From: VGBV01 sp963813725
GTDB lineage: Bacteria; Actinomycetota; Thermoleophilia; Solirubrobacterales; 70-9
Assembly (NCBI GenBank): GCA_963813725.1
Contig: CAWFAI010000011.1
Span: 1 to 64,000 of the forward strand
Length of the DNA stretch: 64,000 nucleotides
Direction of reading: 5' to 3'
Shown here piece after piece: positions 1 through 10,143 of this stretch. Position numbers and translations under genes: made by a program. Every line of letters begins with the position of its first letter. The first letter of the stretch is position 1. The notes under the pieces are model-generated. The model ran no database searches and was not told where the DNA came from. It saw nothing but the letters and a program-made list of their open reading frames with translations.

Positions 1-2469
1 GAACGAGCGGCTGTCGGGTCGCTGAAGGCGCCGCTGGTCGGCCGCGAGCCCGAGCTTGCCCAACTCCGGCAGGCGTTCGAGCACACGACCCGCGAGCGCA
101 CGCTGCACCTGCTCACGATCCTTGGGACGGCGGGGATCGGGAAATCGAGGCTCGCGCAGGAGCTCGCCTCGCTGGCCGCCGAACAAGCCACCGTTCTCGT
201 CGGCCGTTGCGTGCCTTACGGGGAGGGCATCACCTTCTGGTCCCTGCGCGAAATAGTCAGCCAGCTCACGACCGCCGGCCCGACAGGAGAGCTCCTCGCG
301 GATGGACACGAGGCGCGGCCGCTCGCCGAAAGCCTCCAAGAGGCGATCGGCGCCGCGGAGACGTCGAGCGATCGCGAAGAAATCTTCTGGGCCACCCGAA
401 GCCTGTTCGAAGCGCTCGCCCGGGAGCGGCCCCTCGTCGTCTTCTTCGAGGACGTGCACTGGGCCGAGACCACGTTCCTCGACCTGGTCGAGTACCTGGC
501 GGAGCGGGTGCAGGGTGCGCCGATCCTCCTGGTTTGCATCGCCCGTCCCGAGCTCCTCGAGGAGCGACCTGGCTGGGGCCGTGGAAAGTCAAATGCGAGC
601 TCTCTCCTGCTCGAGCGCCTTCCGGACCCAGACTGCGAGGCGCTGATCGCCAACCTCGCGCGAGGACTCGCCCCAGCCGCAATGGTCCGCGTACTCGAGA
701 CCGCCGATGGGAACCCTCTTTTCATCGAGCAGCTCGTCGCCATGCTCGCGGAAAGAGGTGGCGACGAGGCCGAGCTCTCGATCCCCCCGACGATCGCGGC
801 GCTGTTGTCGGCGCGGCTGGATCGTCTCGGGCCGGGCGAGCGCGCCGTGATCACCCGGGCCGCCGTGGTCGGCAAGGAGTTCTCCGCCCAGGCCGCGGTT
901 GACCTCCTGCCGGAGGACGCCCGGGCGTTCGTTGCCCGCCACATCGAGACCCTGGCTCGCAAGGAGCTCATCGGGCCCGCGCCATCGCCCGGAGGTGGAG
1001 AGAACTTCCGCTTTCGCCACATCCTCATCCAACAGGCCGCCTACAGGGCCACCCCCAAGCGGGTCCGCGCGGAGCTGCACGAGCGTTTCGCTACGCGGAT
1101 CGACGACCCCGCCTCACGCGGCGGAGTCGCCGAGCACTCGGAGATCGTCGGCTACCACCTCGAGCAGGCGTTTCGCTATCGCGCCGAACTGGGGACCGTC
1201 GGCGAGGAGGAGCTCGAGCTGGCGCGCCGAGCCGGTTACCACCTCGCCTCCGCGGGTCAGCGGGCGTTCCAGCGCGGAGACATGCCGGCAACGGTCAACC
1301 TGCTGGGCCGGGCCGCCTCGCTTCCCACCTCGAATGGGGAGGTTGGCTTCGCCGCGCTCCCGGAGCTGGGCTATGCGTTATTCGAGATCGGCGAGGTGGA
1401 CGAGGCAAGCACCCTGCTCGCCGACGCGCGCGCGAGCGCACGCGCTGCCGGGGATCGCCACCAGGAGTGGCGCGCCGCCGTCACGCGCGTGCGCATCGAG
1501 ATGTACAGGGACCCTGAGGGGATAGACCTGGATGCCCTCGCCGCGGAAACCGAGACCGCGATCGAGGTGCTCGGTGAGCACGGGGACGAGGGCGGGCTGG
1601 CGAGAGCGTGGATGGTCCTCTCCGACCTCCATTGGAGCAGGGGGCGACTTCGCGAGGCGAGCGATGAAGCCACCCGGGCGGCCGAACATGCGCGGCACAC
1701 CGGCAATCGCCGCGAGGTCGGCTGGGCACTCGGACAGAACGCCCTTTGTGCGATCCACGGGCCCATGCCGGTCGCGGAGGGCCTCGGCTGGCTGGAGCGG
1801 CTGCTCCAGGCGGAGCCGGAGAACCGCACCCTGGACGCCAACCTGTCGGGGTTCGTGACGGTGCTCGAAGCGATGAGCGGCCGCTTCGCCGAAGCCCGCC
1901 AGCACATCGCGGATAGCCGCGCCCTCGCGCGCGACCTCGGCCTGCTGTGGCAAGCGGCCGTCCAGGAGCTGCTCAGCGGCTATGTCGAATTGCTCGCCGG
2001 GGATCCGGCCGCCGCCGAGCGCGACATGCGGACGGCCGAGCAAGCCTTCCGCGAGATCGGCGAGGGGTGGTTTCTCTCGACCGTCGCGGTCGATTTGCCC
2101 CGCGCCGTCTACGAGCAGGGGCGCTACGACGACGCCTTCGCCCTGCTGGACGCCATAGATGACGCCCCGGCGCCCACCGATCGGGAGTGGCAGATCAAGC
2201 GCACGGGCGTTCCCGCGCGACTCCTTGCCCGACGGGGAGAGCTCGGCGAAGCCGAGAGGCTCGCCCGCCAGGGAATCGCTCTCGCCGCGGACAGCGAGTT
2301 CGTCGTCCTGCATGCGGATGTCCTCCTCGACCTGGCGGAGGTTCTCCGACTGGCAGGCCGATCAGAGGAGGCAAGCGCGACCGTCGAGGAAGCCGTGAGC
2401 ATCTACGAGCGCAAGGGCAACGTCGCCTCGGCGCGGCGAGCGCGGGGTCTGGTTATCCCTGGCGCCTAA
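1..2469 (+). CDS. AAA ATPase/TPR signalling protein, 5' truncated by window
   Basis: The reading frame is open from base 1, so the N-terminus lies outside the window; 822 residues are visible. They begin with an AAA-ATPase module: a VGRE-type entry motif, Walker A GTAGIGKS (visible residues 42-49) and Walker B LVVFFED (about 145-151). A long helical region with TPR-like repeats follows and ends without a LuxR helix-turn-helix. In actinobacteria this architecture usually sits behind a class III adenylate/guanylate cyclase domain, sometimes a SARP or kinase domain, so a cyclase N-terminus is likely but not seen. Probable role: ATP-driven signal sensing in the cytoplasm. The stop is 19 bases from the convergent GFA gene. 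Confidence 0.75.
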   Translation, partial: ERAAVGSLKAPLVGREPELAQLRQAFEHTTRERTLHLLTILGTAGIGKSRLAQELASLAAEQATVLVGRCVPYGEGITFWSLREIVSQLTTAGPTGELLADGHEARPLAESLQEAIGAAETSSDREEIFWATRSLFEALARERPLVVFFEDVHWAETTFLDLVEYLAERVQGAPILLVCIARPELLEERPGWGRGKSNASSLLLERLPDPDCEALIANLARGLAPAAMVRVLETADGNPLFIEQLVAMLAERGGDEAELSIPPTIAALLSARLDRLGPGERAVITRAAVVGKEFSAQAAVDLLPEDARAFVARHIETLARKELIGPAPSPGGGENFRFRHILIQQAAYRATPKRVRAELHERFATRIDDPASRGGVAEHSEIVGYHLEQAFRYRAELGTVGEEELELARRAGYHLASAGQRAFQRGDMPATVNLLGRAASLPTSNGEVGFAALPELGYALFEIGEVDEASTLLADARASARAAGDRHQEWRAAVTRVRIEMYRDPEGIDLDALAAETETAIEVLGEHGDEGGLARAWMVLSDLHWSRGRLREASDEATRAAEHARHTGNRREVGWALGQNALCAIHGPMPVAEGLGWLERLLQAEPENRTLDANLSGFVTVLEAMSGRFAEARQHIADSRALARDLGLLWQAAVQELLSGYVELLAGDPAAAERDMRTAEQAFREIGEGWFLSTVAVDLPRAVYEQGRYDDAFALLDAIDDAPAPTDREWQIKRTGVPARLLARRGELGEAERLARQGIALAADSEFVVLHADVLLDLAEVLRLAGRSEEASATVEEAVSIYERKGNVASARRARGLVIPGA

Positions 2470-2488
2470 CGACTGCGCCGCCGTCGCG

Positions 2489-2878
2489 TCAGGCCGGCGG
2501 CATCTCGTCGTACTGCGGCGCGTCGTCGCCGATCTGGTGCCAGCTGGCCTTGTAGGCGACCTGCTGGTGGAAGGCCGGCTTCATGTCGAGGTCGCCCATC
2601 AGGCCGGCGGCCACGAAGTAGACCTCGCCGAGGTCGTCATAGATGCTGGATCCGCAGTTGCTGCAGAAGTTGCGGGGCGCGAGCTCGCTCGTGTAGGTCT
2701 TGACCAGGTCCTCGCCTTTGGTGAACTTGAAGTTCCCCGGGTCCACGACGACCCCGGCCAGGCTCGAGCCCGTCCAATGCTGGCAGCGAGTGCAGTGGCA
2801 GTAAGCCAGTGCCTGCGGATCAGAAAGCTCGTACTCCACTCCGTTGCACAAGCAGGTTCCGTTGAGCGTGTCAGCCAT
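2489..2878 (-). CDS. GFA/CENP-V family zinc protein
   Basis: 129 residues, the normal length for the glutathione-dependent formaldehyde-activating (GFA) fold. The zinc ligands are all visible: CLCNG near residue 10, CHCTRC near residues 27-32 and CSNCGS near residue 72. Family members bind two zinc ions; a few act on S-hydroxymethyl-glutathione, but most have no proven substrate, so the enzyme name should not be assumed, especially as actinobacteria normally use mycothiol. Start ATG at 2878. It is convergent with the upstream ATPase gene and divergent from the small gene at 3003. Confidence 0.8.
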   Translation of the reverse strand: MADTLNGTCLCNGVEYELSDPQALAYCHCTRCQHWTGSSLAGVVVDPGNFKFTKGEDLVKTYTSELAPRNFCSNCGSSIYDDLGEVYFVAAGLMGDLDMKPAFHQQVAYKASWHQIGDDAPQYDEMPPA

Positions 2879-3002
2879 GACGGCCCCTCTCAGGTTGGCG
2901 TTGAACGATCCGCAGGCAACGTATCACCGGCAGGCCGACGTGACGCGAACCCTCGGGGTAGCGTGCCCTTGTCAGCTGCCAATCCTCGACAGGAGGTTTC
3001 GC

Positions 3003-3296
3003 ATGGAATACGGGATCACGCACAGGTTCAAGGGAGGAACCAAGGAGCAATACGACGCGTCCATAGCGGTGGTGCACCCTCCCGAGGGCCTGCCCGAGGG
3101 CCAGATCCACCACTTCGCAGGCAAGACGTCGGACGGTTGGATCGTGGTCGCAATCCACGATTCGAAGGAGAGCTGGGAGCGATTTCGGAACGAGACGCTG
3201 CTCCCCGGCCTGGAAAAGGTCGGCGAGCAGGGGCTACCGGGACCCCCCGAGGAGACGACCTTCGAGGTCGAGGTCCACGCGCACGCTCACGCCTGA
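3003..3296 (+). CDS. Small dimeric alpha/beta-barrel-like protein
   Basis: 97 residues. The ATG at 3003 is preceded by a strong AGGAGG at about 2990, which fixes the start; an upstream in-frame ATG at 2844 has no such site and lies across the divergent gene. The pattern (an HRFKGGT strand, then a helix, IHHFAGKTSDGW, then WERF and a C-terminal strand ending in HAHAHA) resembles small antibiotic-biosynthesis-monooxygenase-like (ABM) proteins of actinobacteria. No catalytic residue can be assigned. The short His-Ala tail might bind metal, but that is speculation. Confidence 0.7.
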   Translation: MEYGITHRFKGGTKEQYDASIAVVHPPEGLPEGQIHHFAGKTSDGWIVVAIHDSKESWERFRNETLLPGLEKVGEQGLPGPPEETTFEVEVHAHAHA

Positions 3297-3302
3297 CTAG
3301 AG

Positions 3303-3440
3303 CTATCCCTCGAGGGAGAACTTGACGACCTGATCGCGCCGGAAACAGGTGAAGGGCGTCAGGTTTCCGCCCTCGCCGGTCACACAGGAGAAGCCCTTCG
3401 GCGTCGCATCCCCCCTCCTGCGCGTTCGCGACCTGCCGGG
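3303..3440 (-). pseudogene. Possible C-terminal remnant of a secreted protein
   Basis: The 308-base gap between 3296 and 3605 holds no convincing full gene. On the minus strand the last 40 or so codons before a TAG at 3300-3302 read like real protein (FSCVTGEGG, then TPFTCFRRDQ and FSLEG), while the codons upstream become an Arg/Gly/Pro-rich shadow. This may be the 3' end of a decayed gene. No start or ribosome site is visible. Confidence 0.25.
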
Positions 3441-3604
3441 CGGAGCAGCGCCGTCGCAAGCGCAAGCGCCCTTACCGGGGAGCCGTGCGTGGGCTGACCC
3501 TGGCCGGTGGAACGTGAGCGAGGTATTCGGACCTCCTCGTCGTTGGCCCCGAGAACCATAGGCCCCAGTCTCTCCTCGGCGCCTCCCTACCATCCCGCCT
3601 CCCG

Positions 3605-5436
3605 ATGAGCCCGCTTGCCCGCCGAGAGGATCTCCGCAACATCGCGATCGTCGCCCACGTCGACCATGGCAAGACGACGCTGGTCGACGCGATGCTGTGG
3701 CAGTCCGGCGCCTTCAGGGAGGGGCAGGACGTGGCCGAGCGGGTGATGGACTCGAACGAGCTCGAGCGGGAGAAGGGGATCACGATCCTCGCCAAGAACA
3801 CGGCGGTTCGCTACGGGGAGGTGAAGCTGAACATCATCGACACGCCCGGGCACGCCGACTTCGGCGGCGAGGTCGAGCGGGGGCTGACGATGGTGGACGG
3901 GGTGCTGCTGCTGGTCGACGCCTCAGAAGGGCCCCTCCCCCAGACCCGCTTCGTGCTGCGCAAGGCGCTGGAGGCGAAGCTGCCGGTGATCCTGGTCGTG
4001 AACAAGGTGGACCGCCCCGACGCGCGGATCAAGCAGGTGATCGACGAGGTCTACGAGCTGTTCCTGGACCTGGACGCGGGCGAGGACCAGATCGACTTTC
4101 CGATCGTCTACACGAACGCCCGCGCGGGCTGGGCGTCGCTGACCGAGGGCACCGAGGGCAGGGACCTGACCCCGCTGATGGACCTGATCACGGAGGCGAT
4201 CCCGGCGCCGACCTATGACCCCGAGGCGCCGCTGCAGGCGCACGTGACGAACCTCGACGCCTCCCCCTACGTGGGGCGCCTCGCGATCTGCCGCGTCCAC
4301 AACGGGACGATCGAGGCCGGCAGGCCGATCGCCTGGTGCCGCTCTGACGGCGAGGTCCAGCGCGCCGCCGTCACCAACCTCTACGTGACCGAGGCGCTGG
4401 AGCGGGTGGAGGCCCAGCAGGCCGGGCCGGGCGAGATCATCGCCGTCGCCGGCCTGGAGGAGGTGACGATCGGCGAGACGCTGGCCGACCCCGAGGACCC
4501 GCGGCCGCTGCCGGTGATCTCGGTCGACGAGCCCTCGCTCTCGATCACGGTCGGGATCAACACCTCTCCCCTGGCCGGCAAGGACGGCTCCCGCCTCACC
4601 GCGCGCCAGATCCGCGACCGCCTCGACCAGGAGCTGGTGGGCAACGTCTCGATCAGGGTCAAGGAGACCGAGCGCCCCGACACCTGGGAGGTCGAGGGCC
4701 GCGGCGAGCTGCAGCTGGTGGTGCTGCTGGAGACGATGCGCCGCGAGGGCTTCGAGCTGACCGCGGGACAGCCGCGCGTGGTCACCCGCGAGATCGACGG
4801 CACCACCCACGAGCCGGTGGAGCGACTGGCGATCGACGTGCCCGAGGACTACGTCGGCGTCGTCACCCAGGCGCTCGCGGTGCGCAAGGGGCGGATGGAG
4901 CAGATGGTCAACCACTCGACCGGCTGGGTGCGCCTGGAGTACCTGGTGCCGGCGCGCGGGCTGATCGGCTTCCGCACCGAGTTCCTGACCGAGACGCGCG
5001 GCACCGGGCTGATGCACCACGTCTTCGACCGCTGGGAGCCGTGGGCCGGCGACCTGGAGGCGCGCCCGACCGGGTCGCTGGTCGCCGACCGCATCGGCAA
5101 GACCGCCGGCTTCGCCCTGTTCGGCCTGCAGGAGCGCGGGACGCTCTTCGTCGGCCCGGGCGAGGAGGTCTACGAGGGGATGGTGATCGGCGAGAACGCC
5201 CGCAACACCGACCTCGACGTGAACGCGATCAAGGAGAAGCAGCAGACGAACGTCAGGGCCGCGGCCGCCGACGAGACCGTTCGGCTCGTGCCCGCGAAGC
5301 GGCTCTCCCTAGAGCAGTCCCTCGAGTTCCTGCGCGAGGACGAGTGCGTCGAGGTGACTCCCGACGCCGTCCGCCTGCGGAAGGCCGAGCTCGATCAGAC
5401 CGAGCGCGTGAAGCTCGCCCGAAAGCGCGCCAAGGC

Positions 5437-5440
<4 letters not shown>
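3605..5440 (+). CDS. typA: Ribosome-associated translational GTPase TypA/BipA
   Basis: 611 residues, full length for TypA/BipA. G1 AHVDHGKT at residues 17-24, G2 region with EREKGITIL, G3 DTPGH at about 79-83 and G4 NKVD at 133-136 are intact, followed by the EF-G-like domains II, III and V and the BipA-specific C-terminal domain. TypA binds the ribosome in a GTP-dependent way and supports 50S assembly and growth under stress or cold. The stop TAA overlaps the stop of the convergent DEAD-box helicase through a shared TTAA, so the two genes end on the same four bases. Confidence 0.97.
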
Positions 5441-6756
<1,316 letters not shown>

Positions 6757-6942
6757 GTAGTGCTTTCTCCTTATGAGTGATTCGGGGAGATCCTGCGACC
6801 CCCGACACTCTGCAAAGCACAGGGAGAAACGGAACCTCTCGGGCGACGAATCCGCGTGGCGGTGGTCACCCGACGCGGCGAAGGTAGCAGCATTGCCCTG
6901 AGACAACGGCCCCGGGGTGCATTCCGGGAAGAATCAGCCGCT

Positions 6943-7293
6943 TCAGGGACCGGGAGGAATGCCGAGCCGAACCCGCGCCTTGCGCACGGCGATGATCGAG
7001 GTGTGGCAGGACTTGGCGATCCGGTTGTCGGGACGCTCCGGGTCGCGCTTCACCTCGAACTCGATCCGCGCATGCGACCTCAGCTTCTGGCGCTCGCCCG
7101 CGGGGGTGTCCTCGGGCAGACCATCCAGGCCGGCGTCGGCGGCGACCTCGCGGCGGCAGTTGAGGCAGTGGAGGACGCCGTCCACCTCGATCCAGCTCGG
7201 CGGCATCTCCGGGCGCTTCACGTCGGGCATCCAGCTGACGGTCACCTCGCAGCGGTCGCAGGTCCAACCGAGCGCGGTCGCCGCCTCAGGCAT
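6943..7293 (-). CDS. Zinc-ribbon / HTH-like small protein (family member 1)
   Basis: 116 residues with a CxxC pair at Cys12/Cys15 and a second at Cys43/Cys46, a four-cysteine zinc ribbon. The C-terminal half carries a putative DNA-binding helical segment with the pattern IAK-x-C-x4-S, then VRKARxxLG. The same architecture, including the MPEA start, the Cys spacing and the IAK...VRKAR motif, recurs in the gene at 29621 and its decayed copy at 30177. The start overlaps the 3' end of the upstream 67-residue gene by 8 bases (ATGCCTGA), so the two are translationally coupled. I do not recognise a named family; a sequence-specific regulator is the simplest guess. Confidence 0.7.
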   Translation of the reverse strand: MPEAATALGWTCDRCEVTVSWMPDVKRPEMPPSWIEVDGVLHCLNCRREVAADAGLDGLPEDTPAGERQKLRSHARIEFEVKRDPERPDNRIAKSCHTSIIAVRKARVRLGIPPGP

Positions 7294-7489
7294 CGGCCTT
7301 GGCCCGGATCAGGCGCATCTGGGCGAACTCGGACTCGCGCTTCAGCTCCTTCAGCCGCACCGGGCTGGTCACCCGCGAGCTGTAGGTCTTGGCCTTGTAG
7401 AGGTCATAGCTGCGGCGGGCGCGCGCCGACTCCGCGGTCAGCTCCTCCATTCGTCGCCTGCTCACCGCCGGCTTCTTGATTCCGCTCAT
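7286..7489 (-). CDS. Small basic helical protein coupled to zinc-ribbon gene
   Basis: 67 residues, highly charged and predicted almost wholly helical (SRRRMEELTAESARARR, then LKELKRESEFAQMRLIRAK). No cysteines and no signal peptide. It overlaps the following zinc-ribbon gene by 8 bases, so the two form a bicistronic unit read leftward from a promoter in the 7490-7626 gap, which it shares with the divergent XRE gene. Unknown function; it could be a coiled-coil partner of the zinc-ribbon protein. Confidence 0.6.
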   Translation of the reverse strand: MSGIKKPAVSRRRMEELTAESARARRSYDLYKAKTYSSRVTSPVRLKELKRESEFAQMRLIRAKADA

Positions 7490-7611
7490 TCGCGTGTGCC
7501 TTCCTGACCCTCTTGGTGGGTTCGCGCGAGGGAAGAGGGAGAAGAGCCGACGGGCGAATGTCTCCTCACGAGGATACCCCCCGGGTGAGTCATCCCCGGT
7601 TCCTCACGCCC

Positions 7612-7617
7612 TATACT
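7612..7617 (+). promoter_or_regulatory. -10 box for a probably leaderless XRE transcript
   Basis: TATACT at 7612-7617 lies only 9 bases before the ATG at 7627 and there is no purine-rich ribosome site between them, so transcription would begin at or within a few bases of the start codon. No good -35 is visible. Leaderless mRNAs are common in actinobacteria and in XRE regulators of toxin-antitoxin operons. Confidence 0.5.
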
Positions 7618-7626
7618 TAATTCGGT

Positions 7627-7983
7627 ATGGCAAAGTCAGCGGCCCCAAGAGTGGATCACGCGGCGCTGGGAGCGACCGTTCGGGCAGAGCGCGAGCGCCG
7701 CGGCGTCAGCCAAAGCGCGCTTGCCCGCCGCACCGGGGTGCCCCAGCCGGCGATCAGCCGCATCGAGGGCGGCGAGGAGGTCCCATCGCTGGAGCGCTTC
7801 GGGCGGCTGCTCGGGGGGCTCGGCCTGCGCCCGGACCTGGGCCTGGCCCCGCTCGCGGCCCACCGCGCCGATGCCGGGCACGCGGCCGCGATCCGCGCCA
7901 TGAGCCCGGGCGAGCGGATCGAACAGGCCGCCGGCTGGAGCGGGTTCGCAGCCGGCCTGCGCGGCAAGGCCGCCACGGGCTAG
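7627..7983 (+). CDS. XRE-family HTH protein, probable antitoxin
   Basis: 118 residues. Residues about 13-65 form a Cro/C1-type helix-turn-helix (LGATVRAERERRGVSQ, ALARRTGVPQPAISRIEGG). The rest is a short Ala/Arg-rich tail. Its TAG stop overlaps the GTG start of the next gene by one base (TAGTG), so the pair is co-translated. An XRE protein directly ahead of a nucleotidyltransferase is a recurring toxin-antitoxin arrangement in which the HTH protein represses the operon and neutralises the enzyme. The toxin-antitoxin role is inferred from context. Confidence 0.8.
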   Translation: MAKSAAPRVDHAALGATVRAERERRGVSQSALARRTGVPQPAISRIEGGEEVPSLERFGRLLGGLGLRPDLGLAPLAAHRADAGHAAAIRAMSPGERIEQAAGWSGFAAGLRGKAATG

Positions 7984-8483
7984 TGGAGGCACGCCGGCTG
8001 GCGCAGCGATCCGACGCCAAGCCGGATCGGATCCTGGAGGTGCTGATCGCGAACGAGGTCGAGTTCGTCATCGTGGGCGGCGTCGCCGCGATCGCCCACG
8101 GGGTCAGCCGCATCACCCGCGACCTGGACTTGATCGTGGCGCCGAACAAGGCGAACCGGCGGCGCACGATCCGGGCGCTCGCCGAGCTCGAGGCGCGCGA
8201 GTACCGGCCCACGACCAGGAAGTGGGTCCGCATCCGCGCGAACGCCGACCCGGACTGGCTGCTGCGCCAGCCGCGCCTCTGCGACTCGCGCTACGGCGGC
8301 GTCGACATCTGCAACGCGATGAAGAGCGCGCCGAGCTGGAAGGAGGCCCGGGCCACCGCAATCGAGATCGAGGCGTTCGGGCTCGAGTTCCTGGTGCTCG
8401 GCAAGGACGCCCTGATCAAGAGCAAGCTCGCCGCCGGGCGCGAGAAGGACAGGGCCGACGTCGCCGAGCTGAACGAGCCATGA
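7983..8483 (+). CDS. Nucleotidyltransferase-fold protein, probable toxin
   Basis: 166 residues from the GTG at 7983, chosen because it overlaps the upstream stop (TAGTG). The polymerase-beta nucleotidyltransferase core is clear: Gly32-Gly33 in VIVGGVAAIAHG followed by Asp47 and Asp49 in RITRDLDLIV, the two metal-binding aspartates. This matches the AbiEii/MenT/DUF6036-like class, some members of which add nucleotides to tRNA ends and arrest growth. Near the C-terminus LGKDALIKSKLAAGREKDRADV is similar to the helical tail of AbiEii-like proteins. Partner: the XRE protein just upstream. Substrate cannot be told from sequence. Confidence 0.75.
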   Translation: MEARRLAQRSDAKPDRILEVLIANEVEFVIVGGVAAIAHGVSRITRDLDLIVAPNKANRRRTIRALAELEAREYRPTTRKWVRIRANADPDWLLRQPRLCDSRYGGVDICNAMKSAPSWKEARATAIEIEAFGLEFLVLGKDALIKSKLAAGREKDRADVAELNEP

Positions 8484-8637
8484 GCGATCCGGGCCGGCCG
8501 CGGCGCCTGCTGGAGGTCGCGGCGTTCGCACCGCTCTGCTCTGAACCCCGGGATTTCCAGGGTTTTCCCTTGCGCGGGGCCCGGTGAAGGACTAGGGTCG
8601 GGGTGGTTAGGGGGAGAGCAACACAGGAGTGACTGAT

Positions 8638-9027
8638 ATGGGTGAGAACGCCGACACTGTCAAGGCCCGCTGGGACGACTTCGGCAAGGGGGATGTCGAC
8701 GGCGCGGTCTCGACCACGGACGAGAGCGCCGAGATCGTGATCCCGGAGACCCTGCCCTGGGGTGGGACCTACAAGGGCCCGGACGGGTTCAAGGAGATGA
8801 TCCAGAAGTTCCTGTCCAACTTCGAGTCCGTTGACCCGAAGCCGACCGGCTTCTTCGACGCCGACGACGGCGAGACCGTCTTCGTCACCGTCGAGGGCGT
8901 GGGCAAGACGAAGGCCGGGAACGACCTCAGCGGCCGCTCGGTCTGGATGTACAAGGTGAGCGACGGCAAGCTGATGAGCGCGGAGTTCTTCGGCGACACC
9001 GCGCAGGCCCGGGACGCCCTGGGCTAG
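8638..9027 (+). CDS. SnoaL/NTF2-like protein
   Basis: 129 residues of the cone-shaped alpha+beta SnoaL/NTF2 fold: an N-terminal helix (VKARWDDFGKGDVDGA), a WGGTYKGPDGFKEM stretch typical of SnoaL proteins, and strands ending in GKLMSAEFFGDTA. The ATG at 8638 has AGGAG at 8625-8629 at the right distance, so it is preferred to the GTG at 8629. These proteins bind or convert small hydrophobic ligands; no catalytic dyad can be assigned. It appears monocistronic: a terminator-like hairpin follows. Confidence 0.75.
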   Translation: MGENADTVKARWDDFGKGDVDGAVSTTDESAEIVIPETLPWGGTYKGPDGFKEMIQKFLSNFESVDPKPTGFFDADDGETVFVTVEGVGKTKAGNDLSGRSVWMYKVSDGKLMSAEFFGDTAQARDALG

Positions 9028-9044
9028 CCGAGCAGAGGCCGGGT

Positions 9045-9073
9045 GGAGGGGCCCCGCTCGATGGAGCCCCTCC
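9045..9073 (+). terminator. Terminator-like hairpin upstream of rlmN
   Basis: GGAGGGGC at 9045-9052 pairs with GCCCCTCC at 9066-9073 (8 bp, 13-base loop). There is no T-tract, as often in high-GC genomes. It would end the SnoaL-like transcript, but it stops only 12 bases before the rlmN start, so it could instead sit in the rlmN leader. Confidence 0.45.
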
Positions 9074-9085
9074 TAGACTCGGCGC

Positions 9086-10066
9086 ATGGACCTGGAGCTG
9101 CTCGAGCGCGAGCTGGCCGATGCCGGCGAGCCTGCCTATCGCGCCTCCCAGATCTGGGAGTGGGCCGCGAAGGGAGTCCGCGGCTACGGCGAGATGACCA
9201 ACCTGCCGGCGGATCTGCGCGAGCGGCTGGCCGAGCGGGTGCCGCTGTCGGCGCTGGAGCTGGCGACCGAGTCGACGGCTGACGACGGGACGCGGAAGGC
9301 GCTGTTCCACACCGATGACGGGCGTTCGCTCGAGGCCGTGCTGATGCGGTTCCGCGACGGGCGGCGCTCGATCTGCGTCAGCTCGCAGTCGGGGTGTCCG
9401 CTCACGTGCAGCTTCTGCGCGACCGGGCAGATGAAGTTCGGGCGCAACCTGACCGCGTCGGAGATCCTCGACCAGGCGCTGCACTTCCGCCGCATCGAGC
9501 CGCTCGACCACTGCGTGTTCATGGGGATGGGCGAGCCGATGATGAACCTGGATCAGGTGCTGGCGGCGTGCGAGCGGCTGCCCGACGTGGGGATCACCCA
9601 CCGGCGGACGACGATCTCGACGGTGGGATGGATCCCGGGGATCGAGGCGCTGACCGCGCAGGAGATGCCGATCAGGCTCGCGTTCAGCCTGCACGCGCCC
9701 GACGAGGCGCTGCGCTCGGAGCTGATGCCGGTGAACGACCGCTACCCCCTCCCCGACGTGCTCGAGGCCTGCCGCGAGCATCACCGCAGGCGCCGCCGCA
9801 AGGTCTTCATCGAGTACGTGATGCTGGGCGGGGTGAACGACCGCCACGAGCACGCCGTACAGCTCGCGCACATCCTCGACCCCAAGGTCTTCAAGGTGAA
9901 CCTGATCCCGTACAACCCGACGGGAGCCGGGTTCGAGGGATCGACGCCGAAGGCGATCGAGGCCTTCCGGGCGGCGCTGGCCGAACGGGGCCAGCCGGTG
10001 ACCGTCCGGCTCACCCGGGGCCGCGACATCGACGCGGCCTGCGGGCAGCTCGCGGCGACGGCCTAG
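9086..10066 (+). CDS. rlmN: Dual-specificity 23S rRNA/tRNA A2-methyltransferase RlmN
   Basis: 326 residues, slightly short for RlmN. The radical-SAM CxxxCxxC is CPLTCSFC with Cys104, Cys108 and Cys111; GEPMMNL and the later strands fit the family, and the C-terminal DIDAACGQL holds the second catalytic cysteine that resolves the methylated intermediate. RlmN methylates A2503 of 23S rRNA and A37 of some tRNAs. It reads alone between a hairpin and the permease gene. Confidence 0.95.
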   Translation: MDLELLERELADAGEPAYRASQIWEWAAKGVRGYGEMTNLPADLRERLAERVPLSALELATESTADDGTRKALFHTDDGRSLEAVLMRFRDGRRSICVSSQSGCPLTCSFCATGQMKFGRNLTASEILDQALHFRRIEPLDHCVFMGMGEPMMNLDQVLAACERLPDVGITHRRTTISTVGWIPGIEALTAQEMPIRLAFSLHAPDEALRSELMPVNDRYPLPDVLEACREHHRRRRRKVFIEYVMLGGVNDRHEHAVQLAHILDPKVFKVNLIPYNPTGAGFEGSTPKAIEAFRAALAERGQPVTVRLTRGRDIDAACGQLAATA

Positions 10067-10143
10067 GCCCCTCGGATCGGCGGGGATCGGCCCCGAACCA
10101 AATGGTGTAAGCGGGCGACCCCGGGGGTAGGGGGCGTAGGAAG

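Noticed and set aside
8480..8587. 35-codon frame overlapping the toxin stop by ATGA
   Set aside because: No domain, no hydrophobic segment and Arg/Pro-rich; probably chance despite the overlap.
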